Shown: positions 51,201 to 54,824, counted from the first letter of the stretch. The stretch: 64,000 nucleotides of DNA from CBDFGK01 sp965247075 (GCA_965247075.1 CBDFGK010000002.1:1-64000); one strand, 5' to 3'. Numbers and translations are program-made. The notes: generated by a model not told the origin, from the letters alone.

Positions 51201-54194
51201 ATGGTCATTGATTCGACCAACGTGGTCATCAATCAGGTCGGCACCTACGAAGTCACCTACAATGTAACCGACACCGCCGGTAACGCCGCCGAGCAGAAGA
51301 CCCGCACGGTCACCTTGACCGCTGCCCAGATCGCCCCTGACAACATACCGCCGACTATCATTGCACCGGCAAATGTGGTGGCGGAAGCCACCGGCCCGAC
51401 CACGCCAGTCAGTGTGGGACAGGCAACCGCTACTGACTTGGCCGACCCGGACCCCCGCATCACTCGCAGCCCGGAGAACAACGACTTCGCAGTCGGAGAA
51501 CACACCATCACCTGGAAGGCCACGGATGCGAGCGGTAACTTCGCCACCGCCGAGCAGACTATCACCATCACCGATACCACCAAGCCGGTGATTACCTTGA
51601 CCGGTGCCAATCCGCAGATCATTGAGTTTGGCGGGGGGTATACCGAACTGAAGGCAACGGCGACCGACCTGGTGGATGATGACACCGAACTCACCGGCAG
51701 GATGGTCATTGATGCGACCAACGTGGTCATCAATCAGGTCGGCACCTACGAAGTCACCTACGATGTAACCGACACCGCCGGTAACGCCGCCGAGCAGAAG
51801 ACCCGCACGGTCACCTTGACCGCTGCCCAGATCGCCCCTGACAACATACCGCCGACTATCATTGCACCGGCAGATGTGGTGTCGGAAGCCACCGGCCCGA
51901 CCACGCCAGTCAGTGTGGGACAGGCAACCGCTACTGACTTGGCCGACCCGGACCCCCGCATCACTCGCAGCCCGGAGACCAACGACTTCGCAGTCGGAGA
52001 ACACACCATCACCTGGAAGGCCACGGATGCGAGCGGTAACTTCGCCACCGCAAACCAGACCATCACCATCACCGATACTACCGCGCCGGTGATTACCTTG
52101 ACCGGTGCCAATCCGCAGACCATCGAGTTTGGCGAGGGCTATACCGAACTGAATGCAACGGCGACCGACCAGGTGGATGATGACACCGAACTCACCGGCA
52201 AGATTGCCATTGATTCGACCAACGTGAACACCGACCGGGTTGGGAAATACACCGTCACCTACGATGTCTCCGACACCGCAGGTAACGATGCCGATACCGT
52301 GACGCGCACGGTCATCGTTGAAGACACCACCGCGCCGGACATCAGCGCACCAACGGCCCAAACCTTTGAGGCCATTGCAACCATGACGCCTCTCGACCGC
52401 TCCGACTATGGCACCGCTACTTCCAGCGACCGCGAAGCCGACATCACTGACGATGCCCCCGCGACCTTCCCGCTGGGCGATACCATCATCACCTGGACCG
52501 CAACCGGTACCAATGAACTGAGTAACTCCGCCCGGCAGATGATTACTGTCATAGACACCACGCCGCCGACCATCACCCTGCGCGGTGCCAATCCCATGAC
52601 CATGGAAGTGGGCGAGAATTACGCGGAGCCCGGTGCCACCGCCGTTGATAACATGGCTGGCGACCTCACTGACCGCATTGTCATTGATGCTACCGACCTG
52701 AACACGAATCAGGTCGGGCAATACACCGTCACCTACACCGTTATGGACCAGGCGATGAACCAGGCGCAAGAGAGCAGAAGCGTGCAAGTGCTGGCGAGTC
52801 CCGATTTCGCCGATCTGAATCGAGTGATTTTGTCGGAAGTGGCGCGCACCATGGCTGACCAGAATGTGGAAGTAGTGGCTCGGCGCATTGAGCAAGCCGG
52901 CAAGAATGCCGCCCGCGTCGCCAGTGTCGGCGGTCAGTCCAGCCTGGCGGACATCCTCGCCGCGCAAGGGCGCGCGCTTGCTGATGACCGGTTCAGCATC
53001 AAGCAACTCTTGGGTGACGCCGACTTCGTGCTACCTATGTCGGAAGATGCTGCGCCAGGCACCTTCGTCCCGACCTTCTGGGGCGCGGGTGATTATCGTG
53101 AGATCAGCGGCTCTGACCGGTTGGACTGGGATGGTGATTTCTTGAGTCTGCATCTGGGTGCCGATGCGCACATGGACGACATGATCGCCGGGGTCGCTTT
53201 GTCCTGGAGTCGTGCCGATGTGGATTATCGCAACTACCGCAGACCGCAGACCGCTGGTCGCGCTGGTCGCGACGATGCCAGTGGCGAATATCAAGTGGAT
53301 ATGACCAGCGTTCATCCGTATATGGGCTGGACTTTGGGGCAGATGGATTTCTGGGCGACGCTCGGCTATGGCGATGGCGAACTGAATATTACGGATGAGG
53401 ATAGTGCGGGCAAGGACATGCGTCATGCGTCAAGCAATCTGGATTTACGCACCTTTGCTGTGGGCGGAAGTGGTCCCCTGCCGGATGTCGGTGCCACCAG
53501 CCTGCGAGTGAAGGCGGAAGCGTTGCACAGCGAATTAATCGTGGCCGGCGGTGAGCAAATCGCGGCTATGGATGTGGAGGTCAGTCGCTTGCGCCTGACG
53601 CTGGAAGCCACCCGGAGCTGGTCTTTGAACAATGGCGCGCGCTTGGATTTGAATTGGCAAGGCGGGCTTCGTTATGACGGTGGTTCCGGCAATACCGGTG
53701 CCGGCAACGAGGTTGGCGGCGGGTTGCGCTATGTTGATGCCGCCAGAGGCTTGACGCTGGAGGGCAAGGTGCGCGGACTGGTGCGCGACAAGAGTGATAC
53801 CGATGAGTGGGGCGTCAGCGGGCTGATCAAATTCCAGGGGTCGCCGCACGGGCGGGGGCTGTCATTTAGTCTGACGCCAGGATATGGCGAGACCGACCAT
53901 AGTCCGCAAGAATTCTGGCAACGGGATTTGCGTGATGACGATGATGACGCAGAGCCGCAGGGATATGCCCCAAGTTTGGATGTGCGTCTTGGCTATGGCA
54001 TGAGCGGCCCCGGTGGCCACGGACTCCTGACGCCATACAGTGAGATAACGCTCGGCAATAGCGGCAACACTTATCGGCTTGGCGTAGCGTGGAAACTCGA
54101 CCCATTGTTTGATGTGAAATTGGTTACCGAGCGTCGGGAGAGCATTGATGAGATTGAACAGAGGATTGTTTTGGAAGGGACGATAACTTTTTAG
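24183..54194 (+). CDS. Giant autotransporter adhesin, main frame (DUF5011/HYR repeats and beta-barrel)
   Basis: Continuation of the same protein; its reading frame is open from about 24138, giving about 10,018 residues, so the restored gene encodes about 11,380. Order: three more beta-sandwich repeats (24201-25350), HYR repeats from 25354, and about 96 DUF5011-type Ig-like repeats of 81 or 83 residues (KPIITLTGDNPQTI ... TDTAGNAAEQKTRTVRVID) with about 17 HYR repeats in clusters. A short helical linker follows (about 52800-53000, EVARTMADQNVEVVARRIEQ), then an autotransporter beta-barrel (about 53040-54194) ending in aromatic-rich strands and a terminal Phe. It is expected to be exported by Sec, inserted in the outer membrane by the Bam complex, and displayed on the surface. 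Adhesion is inferred from architecture. Only Ser/Thr/Asp-rich repeats are present, no catalytic domain. Confidence 0.88.
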   Translation: MDGVVPKVSFVLVTPSPANHNTYALGEEIKVVLAFDSFFPVLQGQLSMQLTLESGRVTARNSRKHGLTGHGLALDFSYVVQSGDLDKNGFSLGANALMLVPEENVTDESGNPVNLSLADFAFTDDPAYQVDGVGPQVTAVTITSTPEVFEYYRSGERITVRVDFDEPVTIIDDAPVLWMSLGDEPRRVAMEYAAVQPDDTSLLFGYTVQAGDEDDNGVGIGALALRVTSGMVTDIVGNPANLSLSAQAIINDPLHKVDGVGPRVTSVRILSPASDNPDPSTFKLGEYIRVLVSFDTYPSGDVTALRLALGMESGAAILQGRAPLNRRGAIIFRHTVQLGDLDKDGISIGADALSMVDGGSVTDELGNSVDLSLAHVAITDEPTRKVDGVVPDIVVPAAQTFESTATLTPLTADDHYGTATSGDDTAIIGSNAPATFPVGDTIITWTATDPAGNEVSATQVVTVADATAPDITAPDPYTTEATAEQTPLTANDHYGTATSPDGTATITDDAPDTFPLGDTTITWTATDASGNKETAEQTITITDTTAPVITLLKDTVDDNTVELGGSYTEHRATATDLVDDDTELTDRINIAGTVDASAVGTYTVTYDVSDAQGNPAATVTRTVRVTDTTAPMITAPADVSKEATGPTTPVTVGQATATDLAADSVTITRNPADNEFAVGVHIITWKATDASGNEETAEQTITITDKTAPVITLIKDTTADNTVELGTTYTEHRATATDLVDDDTELTSRIDIAGTVDTNVVGEYTVTYDVTDAQNNAAEQKTRTVRVIDNTKPIITLTGDNPQTIHFGMAYTELNATATDAVDGELTGSIVIDSSAVNTNAVGQYTVTYNVTDTAGNAAEQKTRTVRVIDTGKPIITLTGDNPQTIEFGEGYTELNATATDLVDGDLTGSIVIDSSAVNTDRVGDYSVTYDVTDTAGNAADTVTRTVRVTDTTAPSITAPHDQTFEATATATPLSRDDYGIARSSDGDITDDAPDTFPLGDTIITWTATDASSNEMTAKQTITVVDTTAPVITLPADVTKEAAGPTTPVDVGQATATDLAADSVTITRNPTDNAFAVGIHKITWTATDSNGRSSTAEQTITITDTTAPVITLPADVTKEATGPTTPVTVGQATATDLAADSVTITRNPTDNAFAVGIHKITWTATDSNGRSSTAEQTITITDTTAPVITLPADVTKEATGPTTPVTVGQATATDLAADSVTITRNPTDNAFAVGVHKITWTATDSNGRSSTAEQTITITDKTAPVITLTGANPQTIEFGEGYAELNATATDAVDGDLTGNIVIDSTNVVINQVGTYEVTYNVADDAGNAADTVTRTVRVIDTGKPMITLTGANPQTIEFGEGYAELNATATDRVDGDLTGNIVIDSSAVNTDRVGQYTVAYDVSDAAGNAAEQKTRTVRVIDVGKPVITLTGANPQTIEFGMAYTELNATATDAVDDDIELTGNIVIDANNVDTSTVGTYTVTYDVTDTAGNAAEQKTRTVRVTDAGKPVITLTGANPQIIEFGEGYAELNATATDRVDGDLTGSIVIDSSAVNTDRVGDYSVTYDVTDTAGNAAEQKTRTVRVIDNTKPIITLTGDNPQTIEFGEGYTELNATATDLVDDDIELTRRIVIAGDEVITDRVGEYQVTYDVTDTAGNAAEQKTRTVRVIDNTKPIITLTGDNPQTIHFGMAYTEHGATATDLVDGDLTDNIVIDSSAVNTNAVGQYTVTYDVTDTAGNKAEQKTRTVRVIDTGKPIITLTGDNPQTIHFGMAYTEHGATATDLVDGELTGSIVIDSSAVNTNAVGQYTVTYNVTDTAGNAAEQKTRTVRVIDTGKPIITLTGDNPQIIEFGTAYTELNATATDRVDGDLTGSIVIDSSAVNTDRVGDYSVTYDVTDTAGNAAEQKTRTVRVIDTGKPIITLTGDNPQTIEFGEGYTELNATATDRVDGDLTGNIVINTDNVDTSAVGEYTVTYNVTDAAGNAADTVTRTVRVIDNTKPIITLTGDNPQTIEFGEEYAELNATATDLVDDDIDLTGDIVIDSRAVNTDRVGDYPVTYNVTDTAGNAAEQKTRTVRVIDTGKPVITLTGANPQIIEFGTAYTELNATATDRVDDDTELTSKIAIAGTVNTDRVGQYTVTYDVTDTAGNAAEQKTRTVRVIDTGKPIITLTGDNPQTIEFGEGYTELNATATDRVDGDLTGNIVIDANNVDTSTVGTYTVTYDVTDTAGNAADTVTRTVRVIDTGKPIITLTGDNPQTIHFGMAYTELNATATDAVDGELTGNIVIDANNVDTSTVGTYTVTYDVTDTAGNAAEQKTRTVRVIDNTKPIITLTGANPQTIHFGMAYTELNATATDAVDGELTGNIVIDANNVDTSTVGTYTVTYDVTDTAGNAAEQKTRTVRVIDTGKPIITLTGDNPQTIEFGEGYAELNATATDLVDDDIELTRRIVIAGDEVITDRVGEYQVTYDVSDTAGNAAEQKTRTVRVIDTGKPIITLTGDNPQTIHFGMAYTELNATATDAVDGDLTGNIVIDSSAVNTDRVGDYSVTYDVSDTAGNAAEQKTRTVRVIDTGKPIITLTGDNPQTIEFGEGYTELNATATDRVDGDLTGNIVIDSSAVNTDRVGDYSVTYNVTDTAGNAAEQKTRTVRVIDTGKPIITLTGDNPQTIHFGMAYTELNATATDRVDGDLTGNIVINTDNVDTSAVGEYTVTYNVTDTAGNAAEQKTRRVRVIDTGKPIITLTGDNPQTIHFGMAYTELNATATDRVDGELTGNIVIDSSAVNTDRVGDYSVTYDVTDTAGNAAEQKTRTVRVIDNTKPIITLTGDNPQTIHFGMAYTELNATATDAVDGDLTGSIVIDSSAVNTDRVGDYPVAYDVSDAAGNAADTVTRTVRVIDTAAPIITLTGDNPQTIEFGEGYTELNATATDLVDGDLTGNIVINTDNVDTSAVGEYTVTYNVSDAQNNAAVQKTRTVMVTDTTAPSITAPHDQTFEATATATPLSRDDYGIARSSDGDITDDAPDTFPLGDTIITWTATDASSNEMTAKQTITVVDTTAPVITLPADVNKEATGPTTPVTVGQATAIDLAADSVTITRNPTDNAFVVGVHKITWTATDSNGRSSTAEQTITITDTTAPVITLPADVTKEATGPTTPVDVGQATATDLAADSVTITRNPTDNAFAVGVHKIAWTATDSNGRSSTAEQTITITDNTAPVITLPADVNKEATGPTTPVTVGQATATDLAADSVTITRNPTDNAFAVGVHKIIWTATDSNGRSSTAEQTITITDTTAPVITLPADVTKEAAGPTTPVDVGQATAIDLAADSVTITRNPADNEFAVGVHKITWTATDSNGRSSTAEQTITITDNTAPVITLTGANPQTIEFGEGYAELNATATDRVDGDLTGSIVIDSSAVNTDRVGEYTVTYDVSDAAGNAADTVTRTVRVIDAGKPVITLTGANPQTIHFGMAYTELNATATDLVDGDLTGNIVIDSSAVNTDRVGDYLVTYDVTDTAGNAAEQKTRTVRVIDTGKPIITLTGDNPQTIHFGMAYTELNATATDAVDGDLTGSIAIDKSAVNINQVGDYSVTYDVTDAAGNAAEQKTRTVRVTDTGKPIITLTGDNPQTIEFGEGYTELNATATDLVDGDLTGNIVIDSSAVNINRVGDYSVTYDVTDTAGNAAEQKTRTVRVIDTGKPIITLTGDNPQTIEFGMAYTEHGATATDLVDGDLTGNIVIDSSAVNTNAVGQYTVTYDVTDTAGNAAEQKTRTVRVIDNTKPIITLTGDNPQTIEFGEGYTELNATATDLVDGDLTGNIVIDSSAVNTNAVGQYTVTYDVTDTAGNAAEQKTRTVRVIDTGKPIITLTGDNPQTIHFGMAYTEHGATATDLVDGELTGNIVIDSSAVNTDRVGDYSVTYDVTDTAGNAADTVTRTVRVIDAGKPVITLTGDNPQTIHFGMAYTELNATATDAVDGDLTGNIVIDSSAVNINRVGDYSVTYDVTDTAGNAAEQKTRTVRVIDNTKPIITLTGDNPQTIHFGMAYTELNATATDAVDGDLTGNIVIDSSAVNTDRVGDYSVTYNVTDAAGNAAEQKTRTVRVIDTGKPVITLTGDNPQTIHFGMAYTELNATATDAVDGDLTGSIVIDSSAVNTDRVGDYSVTYNVTDTAGNAAEQKTRTVIVEDNTKPIITLTGDNPQTIEFGEGYTELNATATDLVDGDLTGNIVIDSSAVNTDRVGDYSVTYDVTDTAGNAAEQVTRTVRVTDTGKPIITLTGANPQTIEFGEGYTELNATATDAVDGDLTGSIVIDSSAVNINRVGDYSVTYNATDAAGNAAEQKTRTVMVIDTGKPIITLTGDNPQIIEFGEGYTELNATATDLVDGDLTGNIVIDSTNVVINQVGTYEVTYNVTDDAGNAADTVTRTVRVIDAGKPIITLTGDNPQTIHFGMAYTELNATATDLVDGELTDNIVIDSSAVNTDRVGDYSVTYDVTDAAGNAAEQKTRTVRVIDTGKPMITLTGDNPQTIHFGMAYTELNATATDLVDGELTDNIVIDSSAVNTDRVGDYSVTYDVTDTAGNAAEQKTRTVRVIDTGKPMITLTGDNPQTIHFGMAYTELNATATDLVDGELTGSIVIDSSAVNTDRVGDYSVTYDVTDTAGNAAEQKTRTVRVIDTGKPIITLTGDNPQTIHFGMAYTELNATATDLVDGDLTGNIVIDANNVDTSTVGTYTVTYDVTDTAGNAAEQKTRTVMVIDTGKPIITLTGDNPQTIHFGMAYTEHGATATDRVDDDTELTSKIVIAGDEVITNQLGTYDVTYDVTDNAGNAADTVTRTVRVIDTGKPIITLTGANPQTIEFGMAYAELNATATDRVDGDLTGSIVIDSSAVNTDRVGEYTVTYDVSDAAGNAADTVTRTVRVIDAGKPVITLTGANPQTIHFGMAYTELNATATDLVDGDLTGNIVIDSSAVNTDRVGDYSVTYDVTDTAGNAAEQKTRTVRVIDTGKPIITLTGDNPQTIHFGMAYTELNATATDAVDGDLTGNIVIDSSAVNTNAVGQYTVTYNVTDTAGNAAEQKTRTVRVIDAGKPIITLTGDNPQTIEFGEGYTELNATATDLVDGELTGSIVIDSSAVNTDRVGDYSVTYDVTDTAGNAAEQKTRTVRVIDTGKPIITLTGDNPQTIEFGEGYTELNATATDLVDGELTGSIVIDSSAVNTDRVGDYSVTYEVTDTAGNAAEQKTRTVRVIDTGKPIITLTGDNPQTIEFGEGYTELNATATDAVDGDLTGSIVIDSSAVNTNAVGQYTVTYNVTDTAGNAAEQKTRTVRVIDTGKPIITLTGDNPQIIEFGTAYTELEATATDLVDDDTELTSKIVIAGDEVITNQLGTYDVTYNVTDAAGNAADTVTRTIRVIDTGKPIITLTGANPQIIEFGTAYTELNATATDRVDGDLTGSIVIDSTNVVINQVGTYEVTYNVTDDAGNAAEQKTRTVRVIDTGKPIITLTGDNPQTIEFGEGYTELNATATDLVDGELTDNIVIDSSAVNTDAVGQYTVTYDAADTAGNAAEQKTRTVRVIDTGKPIITLTGDNPQTIEFGEGYTELNATATDLVDGDLTGSIVIDSSAVNTDRVGDYSVTYDVTDTAGNAAEQKTRTVRVIDTGKPVITLTGANPQIIEFGTAYTELEATATDLVDDDIELTRRIVIAGDEVITDRVGEYQVTYDVSDTAGNAAEQKTRTVRVIDTGKPIITLTGDNPQTIHFGMAYTELNATATDAVDGDLTGNIVIDSSAVNINRVGDYTVTYDVTDTAGNAAEQKTRTVRVIDNTKPIITLTGDNPQTIHFGMAYTELNATATDLVDGDLTGSIVIDSSAVNINRVGDYTVTYDVTDTAGNAAEQKTRTVRVTDTTKPIITLTGANPQTIEFGEGYTELKATATDLVDDDIELTDNIVIDANNVDTSTVGTYTVTYDVTDTAGNAAEQKTRTVRVIDAGKPVITLTGANPQTIEFGEGYAELNATATDLVDGDLTGNIAIDSSAVNTDRVGDYSVTYDVTDTAGNAAEQKTRTVRVIDTGKPIITLTGDNPQTIEFGEGYTELNATATDLVDGDLTGNIVIDANNVDTSTVGTYTVTYDVTDTAGNAAEQKTRTVRVIDTGKPIITLTGDNPQTIHFGMAYTELNATATDLVDGDLTGSIVIDSSAVNINRVGDYSVTYDVSDTAGNAAEQKTRTVRVIDTGKPIITLTGDNPQTIHFGMAYTELNATATDAVDGDLTDNIVIDANNVDTSTVGTYTVTYDAADAAGNAAEQKTRTVRVIDAGKPVITLTGANPQTIEFGEGYAELNATATDRVDGDLTGNIVIDSSAVNTDRVGDYSVTYDVTDTAGNAAEQKTRTVRVIDTGKPIITLTGDNPQTIEFGEGYAELNATATDLVDGDLTGNIVIDANNVDTSTVGTYTVTYDVSDTAGNAAEQKTRTVRVIDTGKPIITLTGANPQTIEFGEGYAELNATATDRVDGDLTGSIVIDSSAVNTDRVGDYSVTYDVTDAAGNAAEQKTRTVRVIDTGKPIITLTGDNPQTIHFGMAYTELNATATDLVDGDLTGSIVIDSSAVNTNAVGQYTVTYDVTDTAGNAAEQKTRTVRVIDTGKPIITLTGDNPQTIEFGEGYTELNATATDLVDDDTELTGKIVIDSSNVNTSALGTYMVTYDVTDTAGNKADTVTRTVTLTAAQIAPDNIPPTIIAPANVVAEATGPTTPVSVGQATATDLADPDPRITRSPETNDFAVGNHPITWKATDASGNEATDEQTITITDNTAPVITLTGANPQTIEFGEGYTELNATATDLVDGDLTGNIVIDSSAVNTNAVGQYTVTYNVTDTAGNAAEQKTRTVRVIDNTKPIITLTGDNPQTIEFGEGYTELNATATDAVDGELTDNIVIDSSAVNTDRVGDYSVTYDVTDTAGNAAEQKTRTVRVIDTGKPVITLTGANPQTIEFGMAYTELNATATDLVDGDLTGNIVIDSSAVNPDLVGEYTVTYDVSDAAGNAAEQKTRTVRVIDNTKPIITLTGDNPQTIHFGMAYTELNATATDLVDGDLTGNIVIDSSAVNTDRVGDYSVTYEVTDTAGNAAEQKTRTVRVTDTGKPIITLTGDNPQTIHFGMAYTEHGATATDLVDGDLTGSIVIDANNVDTSTVGTYTVTYDVTDTAGNVAEQKTRTVRVIDTGKPIITLTGDNPQTIEFGEGYTELNATATDRVDGDLTGNIVIDSSAVNTNAVGTYTVTYDVTDTAGNAAEQKTRTVRVTDTGKPIITLTGANPQTIHFGMAYTELNATATDLVDGELTGSIVIDSSAVNTDRVGDYSVTYDVTDAAGNAAEQKTRTVRVIDTGKPIIALTGDNPQTIHFGMAYTELNATATDAVDGELTDNIVIDSSAVNTDRVGDYSVTYDVTDTAGNAAEQKTRTVRVIDTGKPIITLTGDNPQTIHFGMAYTELNATATDAVDGELTDNIVIDSSAVNTDRVGDYPVAYNVTDAAGNAAEQKTRTVRVIDTGKPIITLTGDNPQTIHFGMAYTEHGATATDLVDGDLTGSIVIDSSAVNINRVGDYSVTYDVTDTAGNAAEQKTRTVRVIDTGKPIITLTGDNPQTIHFGMAYTEHGATATDLVDGELTGSIVIDSSAVNTDRVGDYSVTYDVTDTAGNAAEQKTRTVRVIDTGKPIITLTGDNPQTIEFGEEYTELKATATDLVDDDIELTGNIVIDANNVDTSTVGTYTVTYDVTDTAGNAAEQKTRTVRVIDTGKPIITLTGDNPQTIHFGMAYTEHGATATDLVDGDLTGSIVIDSSAVNTDRVGDYSVTYDVTDTAGNAAEQKTRTVRVIDTGKPIITLTGDNPQTIHFGMAYTEHGATATDLVDGDLTGSIVIDSSAVNTDRVGDYSVTYDVTDTAGNAAEQKTRTVIVEDNTKPIITLTGDNPQTIEFGEGYTELNATATDLVDGDLTGNIVIDSSAVNTNAVGQYTVTYDVTDTAGNAAEQKTRTVRVIDNTKPIITLTGDNPQTIHFGMAYTELNATATDAVDGELTDNIVIDSSAVNTDRVGDYSVTYDVTDTAGNAAEQKTRTVRVIDTGKPIITLTGDNPQTIHFGMAYTELNATATDLVDGDLTGNIVIDANNVDTSTVGTYTVTYDVTDTAGNAAEQKTRTVRVIDNTKPIITLTGDNPQTIHFGMAYTELNATATDAVDGELTDNIVIDSSAVNTDRVGDYSVTYDVTDTAGNAAEQKTRTVRVIDTGKPIITLTGDNPQTIHFGMAYTEHGATATDLVDGDLTGSIVIDSSAVNTDRVGDYSVTYDVTDTAGNAAEQKTRTVIVEDNTKPIITLTGDNPQTIEFGEGYTELNATATDLVDGDLTGNIVIDSSAVNTNAVGQYTVTYDVTDTAGNAAEQKTRTVRVIDTGKPIITLTGDNPQTIHFGMAYTELNATATDAVDGELTDNIVIDSSAVNTDRVGDYSVTYDVTDTAGNAAEQKTRTVRVIDTGKPIITLTGDNPQTIHFGMAYTELNATATDLVDGDLTGNIVIDANNVDTSTVGTYTVTYDVTDTAGNAAEQKTRTVRVIDNTKPIITLTGDNPQTIHFGMAYTELNATATDAVDGELTDNIVIDSSAVNTDRVGDYSVTYDVTDTAGNAAEQKTRTVRVIDTGKPIITLTGDNPQTIHFGMAYTELNATATDAVDGDLTGSIVIDSSAVNTDRVGDYPVAYDVSDAAGNAADTVTRTVRVIDTAAPIITLTGDNPQTIHFGMAYTEHGATATDLVDGDLTGSIVIDSSAVNINRVGDYTVTYDVTDTAGNAAEQKTRTVRVIDTGKPIITLTGDNPQTIHFGMAYTEHGATATDLVDGDLTGNIVIDANNVDTSTVGTYTVTYDVTDTAGNAAEQKTRTVTLTAAQIAPDNIPPTIIAPANVVAEATGPTTPVSVGQATATDLADPDPRITRSPENNDFAVGEHTITWKATDASGNFATAEQTITITDTTKPVITLTGANPQIIEFGEGYTELNATATDLVDDDTELTGRMVIDSTNVVINQVGTYEVTYNVTDTAGNAAEQKTRTVTLTAAQIAPDNIPPTIIAPANVVAEATGPTTPVSVGQATATDLADPDPRITRSPENNDFAVGEHTITWKATDASGNFATAEQTITITDTTKPVITLTGANPQIIEFGGGYTELKATATDLVDDDTELTGRMVIDATNVVINQVGTYEVTYDVTDTAGNAAEQKTRTVTLTAAQIAPDNIPPTIIAPADVVSEATGPTTPVSVGQATATDLADPDPRITRSPETNDFAVGEHTITWKATDASGNFATANQTITITDTTAPVITLTGANPQTIEFGEGYTELNATATDQVDDDTELTGKIAIDSTNVNTDRVGKYTVTYDVSDTAGNDADTVTRTVIVEDTTAPDISAPTAQTFEAIATMTPLDRSDYGTATSSDREADITDDAPATFPLGDTIITWTATGTNELSNSARQMITVIDTTPPTITLRGANPMTMEVGENYAEPGATAVDNMAGDLTDRIVIDATDLNTNQVGQYTVTYTVMDQAMNQAQESRSVQVLASPDFADLNRVILSEVARTMADQNVEVVARRIEQAGKNAARVASVGGQSSLADILAAQGRALADDRFSIKQLLGDADFVLPMSEDAAPGTFVPTFWGAGDYREISGSDRLDWDGDFLSLHLGADAHMDDMIAGVALSWSRADVDYRNYRRPQTAGRAGRDDASGEYQVDMTSVHPYMGWTLGQMDFWATLGYGDGELNITDEDSAGKDMRHASSNLDLRTFAVGGSGPLPDVGATSLRVKAEALHSELIVAGGEQIAAMDVEVSRLRLTLEATRSWSLNNGARLDLNWQGGLRYDGGSGNTGAGNEVGGGLRYVDAARGLTLEGKVRGLVRDKSDTDEWGVSGLIKFQGSPHGRGLSFSLTPGYGETDHSPQEFWQRDLRDDDDDAEPQGYAPSLDVRLGYGMSGPGGHGLLTPYSEITLGNSGNTYRLGVAWKLDPLFDVKLVTERRESIDEIEQRIVLEGTITF
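47660..50090 (+). repeat. Higher-order tandem duplication, 1215-bp period (5 units)
   Basis: The rare variant GTCATCGTTGAAGACAACAC occurs at 47892 and again at 49107, exactly 1215 bases (5 x 243) later. The units around it repeat in the same order with almost no differences. This marks a recent duplication of a five-unit block inside the array. Confidence 0.85.
50810..52325 (+). repeat. Three 501-bp HYR-plus-DUF5011 blocks
   Basis: The segment starting CACCTTGACCGCTGCCCAGA recurs at about 50810, 51311 and 51812, a period of 501 bp. Each block encodes an HYR unit (IIAPANVVAEATGPTTPVSV) followed by one DUF5011 unit. A further copy of the HYR part lies at 44234. The blocks are nearly identical, so they arose by tandem duplication of a two-domain cassette. 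Confidence 0.85.
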
Positions 54195-54225
54195 TCTTTT
54201 TCGTTTGCTTGTTGGTCGCCAAAGA

Positions 54226-54264
54226 GTCCGATGAAGTCGGACACAAAGCCGGCGGCTTCGCCGC
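54226..54264 (+). terminator. Possible terminator hairpins after the giant gene
   Basis: Two short hairpins follow the stop codon: GTCCGA-TGAAG-TCGGAC (54226-54242, six perfect pairs) and GCGGC-TTC-GCCGC (54252-54264). Neither is followed by a clear T-run, so rho-independent termination is only a possibility. Confidence 0.3.
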
Positions 54265-54389
54265 AAAGGAGTCCGGCTACGCCGAACGGTTTAATAACTG
54301 GATTATCCGGAACAAGCCGGGCAATGACCATTGCGCTTGCCTTTTCGTCGCCATGCTGTGTTGCGCATCGTCGCTCGGTCGCTCACATA

Positions 54390-54824
54390 CTTAATGTATA
54401 CCACTGGCTGCGTAACCGGAGCAACATGAGCCGGCACCAACAGCGCAGTTTCAGCGAACTGCGACAATCTTCCCTGAAGACCGCCAAGGCGTGGGCGATC
54501 AAGGATCTCGCCTCCCGTCTTTGGGACTATCGGAGTCGCACCTGGGCTGAGAAGGGCTGGAAACGCCTGATCAACTGGATGGCCCGTAGCCGGCTCACGC
54601 CGATGCAAACGACGTCAAAAACCCTGCGGAATCACCTTTGGGGCATTCTCAACGCGGTGATTCGTAAGGTCGACAACAGTCACGCTGAAAGTATGAACAG
54701 TCGCATAAAAACGCTGAAGAGCCGTGCTCGGGGCTTCAGAAACAGGGAGCGATTCCGTAAAAGTATAGAAGTATTAATGGGGTGTCGAGAGTGTGGTCGT
54801 CCAGAAAATAGTCTCGGATCCTGA
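54390..54824 (+). pseudogene. C-terminal fragment of an ISL3 (IS204/IS1001/IS1096/IS1165-type) transposase
   Basis: The frame reads YHWLRNRSNMSRHQQRSF, LKTAKAWAIKDLASRLWDYR, and then SHAESMNSRIKTLKSRARGF with RNRERFRKSIEVL, the typical C-terminus with the catalytic Glu (SEgxNsxIxxixxrAyGfrN). The N-terminal half and first two Asp residues are absent. It is a different lineage from the ISL3 copies at 10.7-16.6 kb and closer in style to the element starting at 63630. Confidence 0.8.

Larger units (their letters stand above)
25820..52795 (+). repeat. Tandem array of DUF5011-type (about 96) and HYR-type (about 17) coding repeats
   Basis: Basic period 243 bp (249 bp where VDDDxEL replaces VDGxL). 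My estimate divides each stretch by its period: about 21 DUF5011 units at 27970-33090, 41 at 34260-44240, 26 at 44510-50810, and eight singles or pairs elsewhere. HYR units (about 233-250 bp, DTTAPVITLPADVTKEATGP) occur at 25354-25820, 26063-26300, 27036-27967, 33093-34260, 44255-44506 and alternate with DUF5011 at 50830-52560. Units differ mainly at a few positions (EFGEGY or HFGMAY; TELNAT or TEHGAT; DRVGDYSV, NAVGQYTV or STVGTYTV), so recombination among them should be frequent. Confidence 0.9.

Noticed and set aside
25354..52800. Regular repeats considered as a CRISPR array or satellite DNA
   Set aside because: Units of 243 bp are continuous coding sequence without unique spacers, and no cas genes are present.
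25293..53006. Very long open frames on the minus strand (up to 4266 codons at 40206-53006) opposite the giant gene
   Set aside because: They mirror the 243-bp repeat: because each unit lacks stops in that frame, the openness is copied with the repeat. Their translation has no recognisable domain and no start signals, while the plus strand has signal peptide, known domains and barrel.
54231..54389. N-terminal 50 residues of the transposase fragment frame at 54231
   Set aside because: The sequence up to 54389 covers the hairpins after the giant gene and has no transposase similarity.
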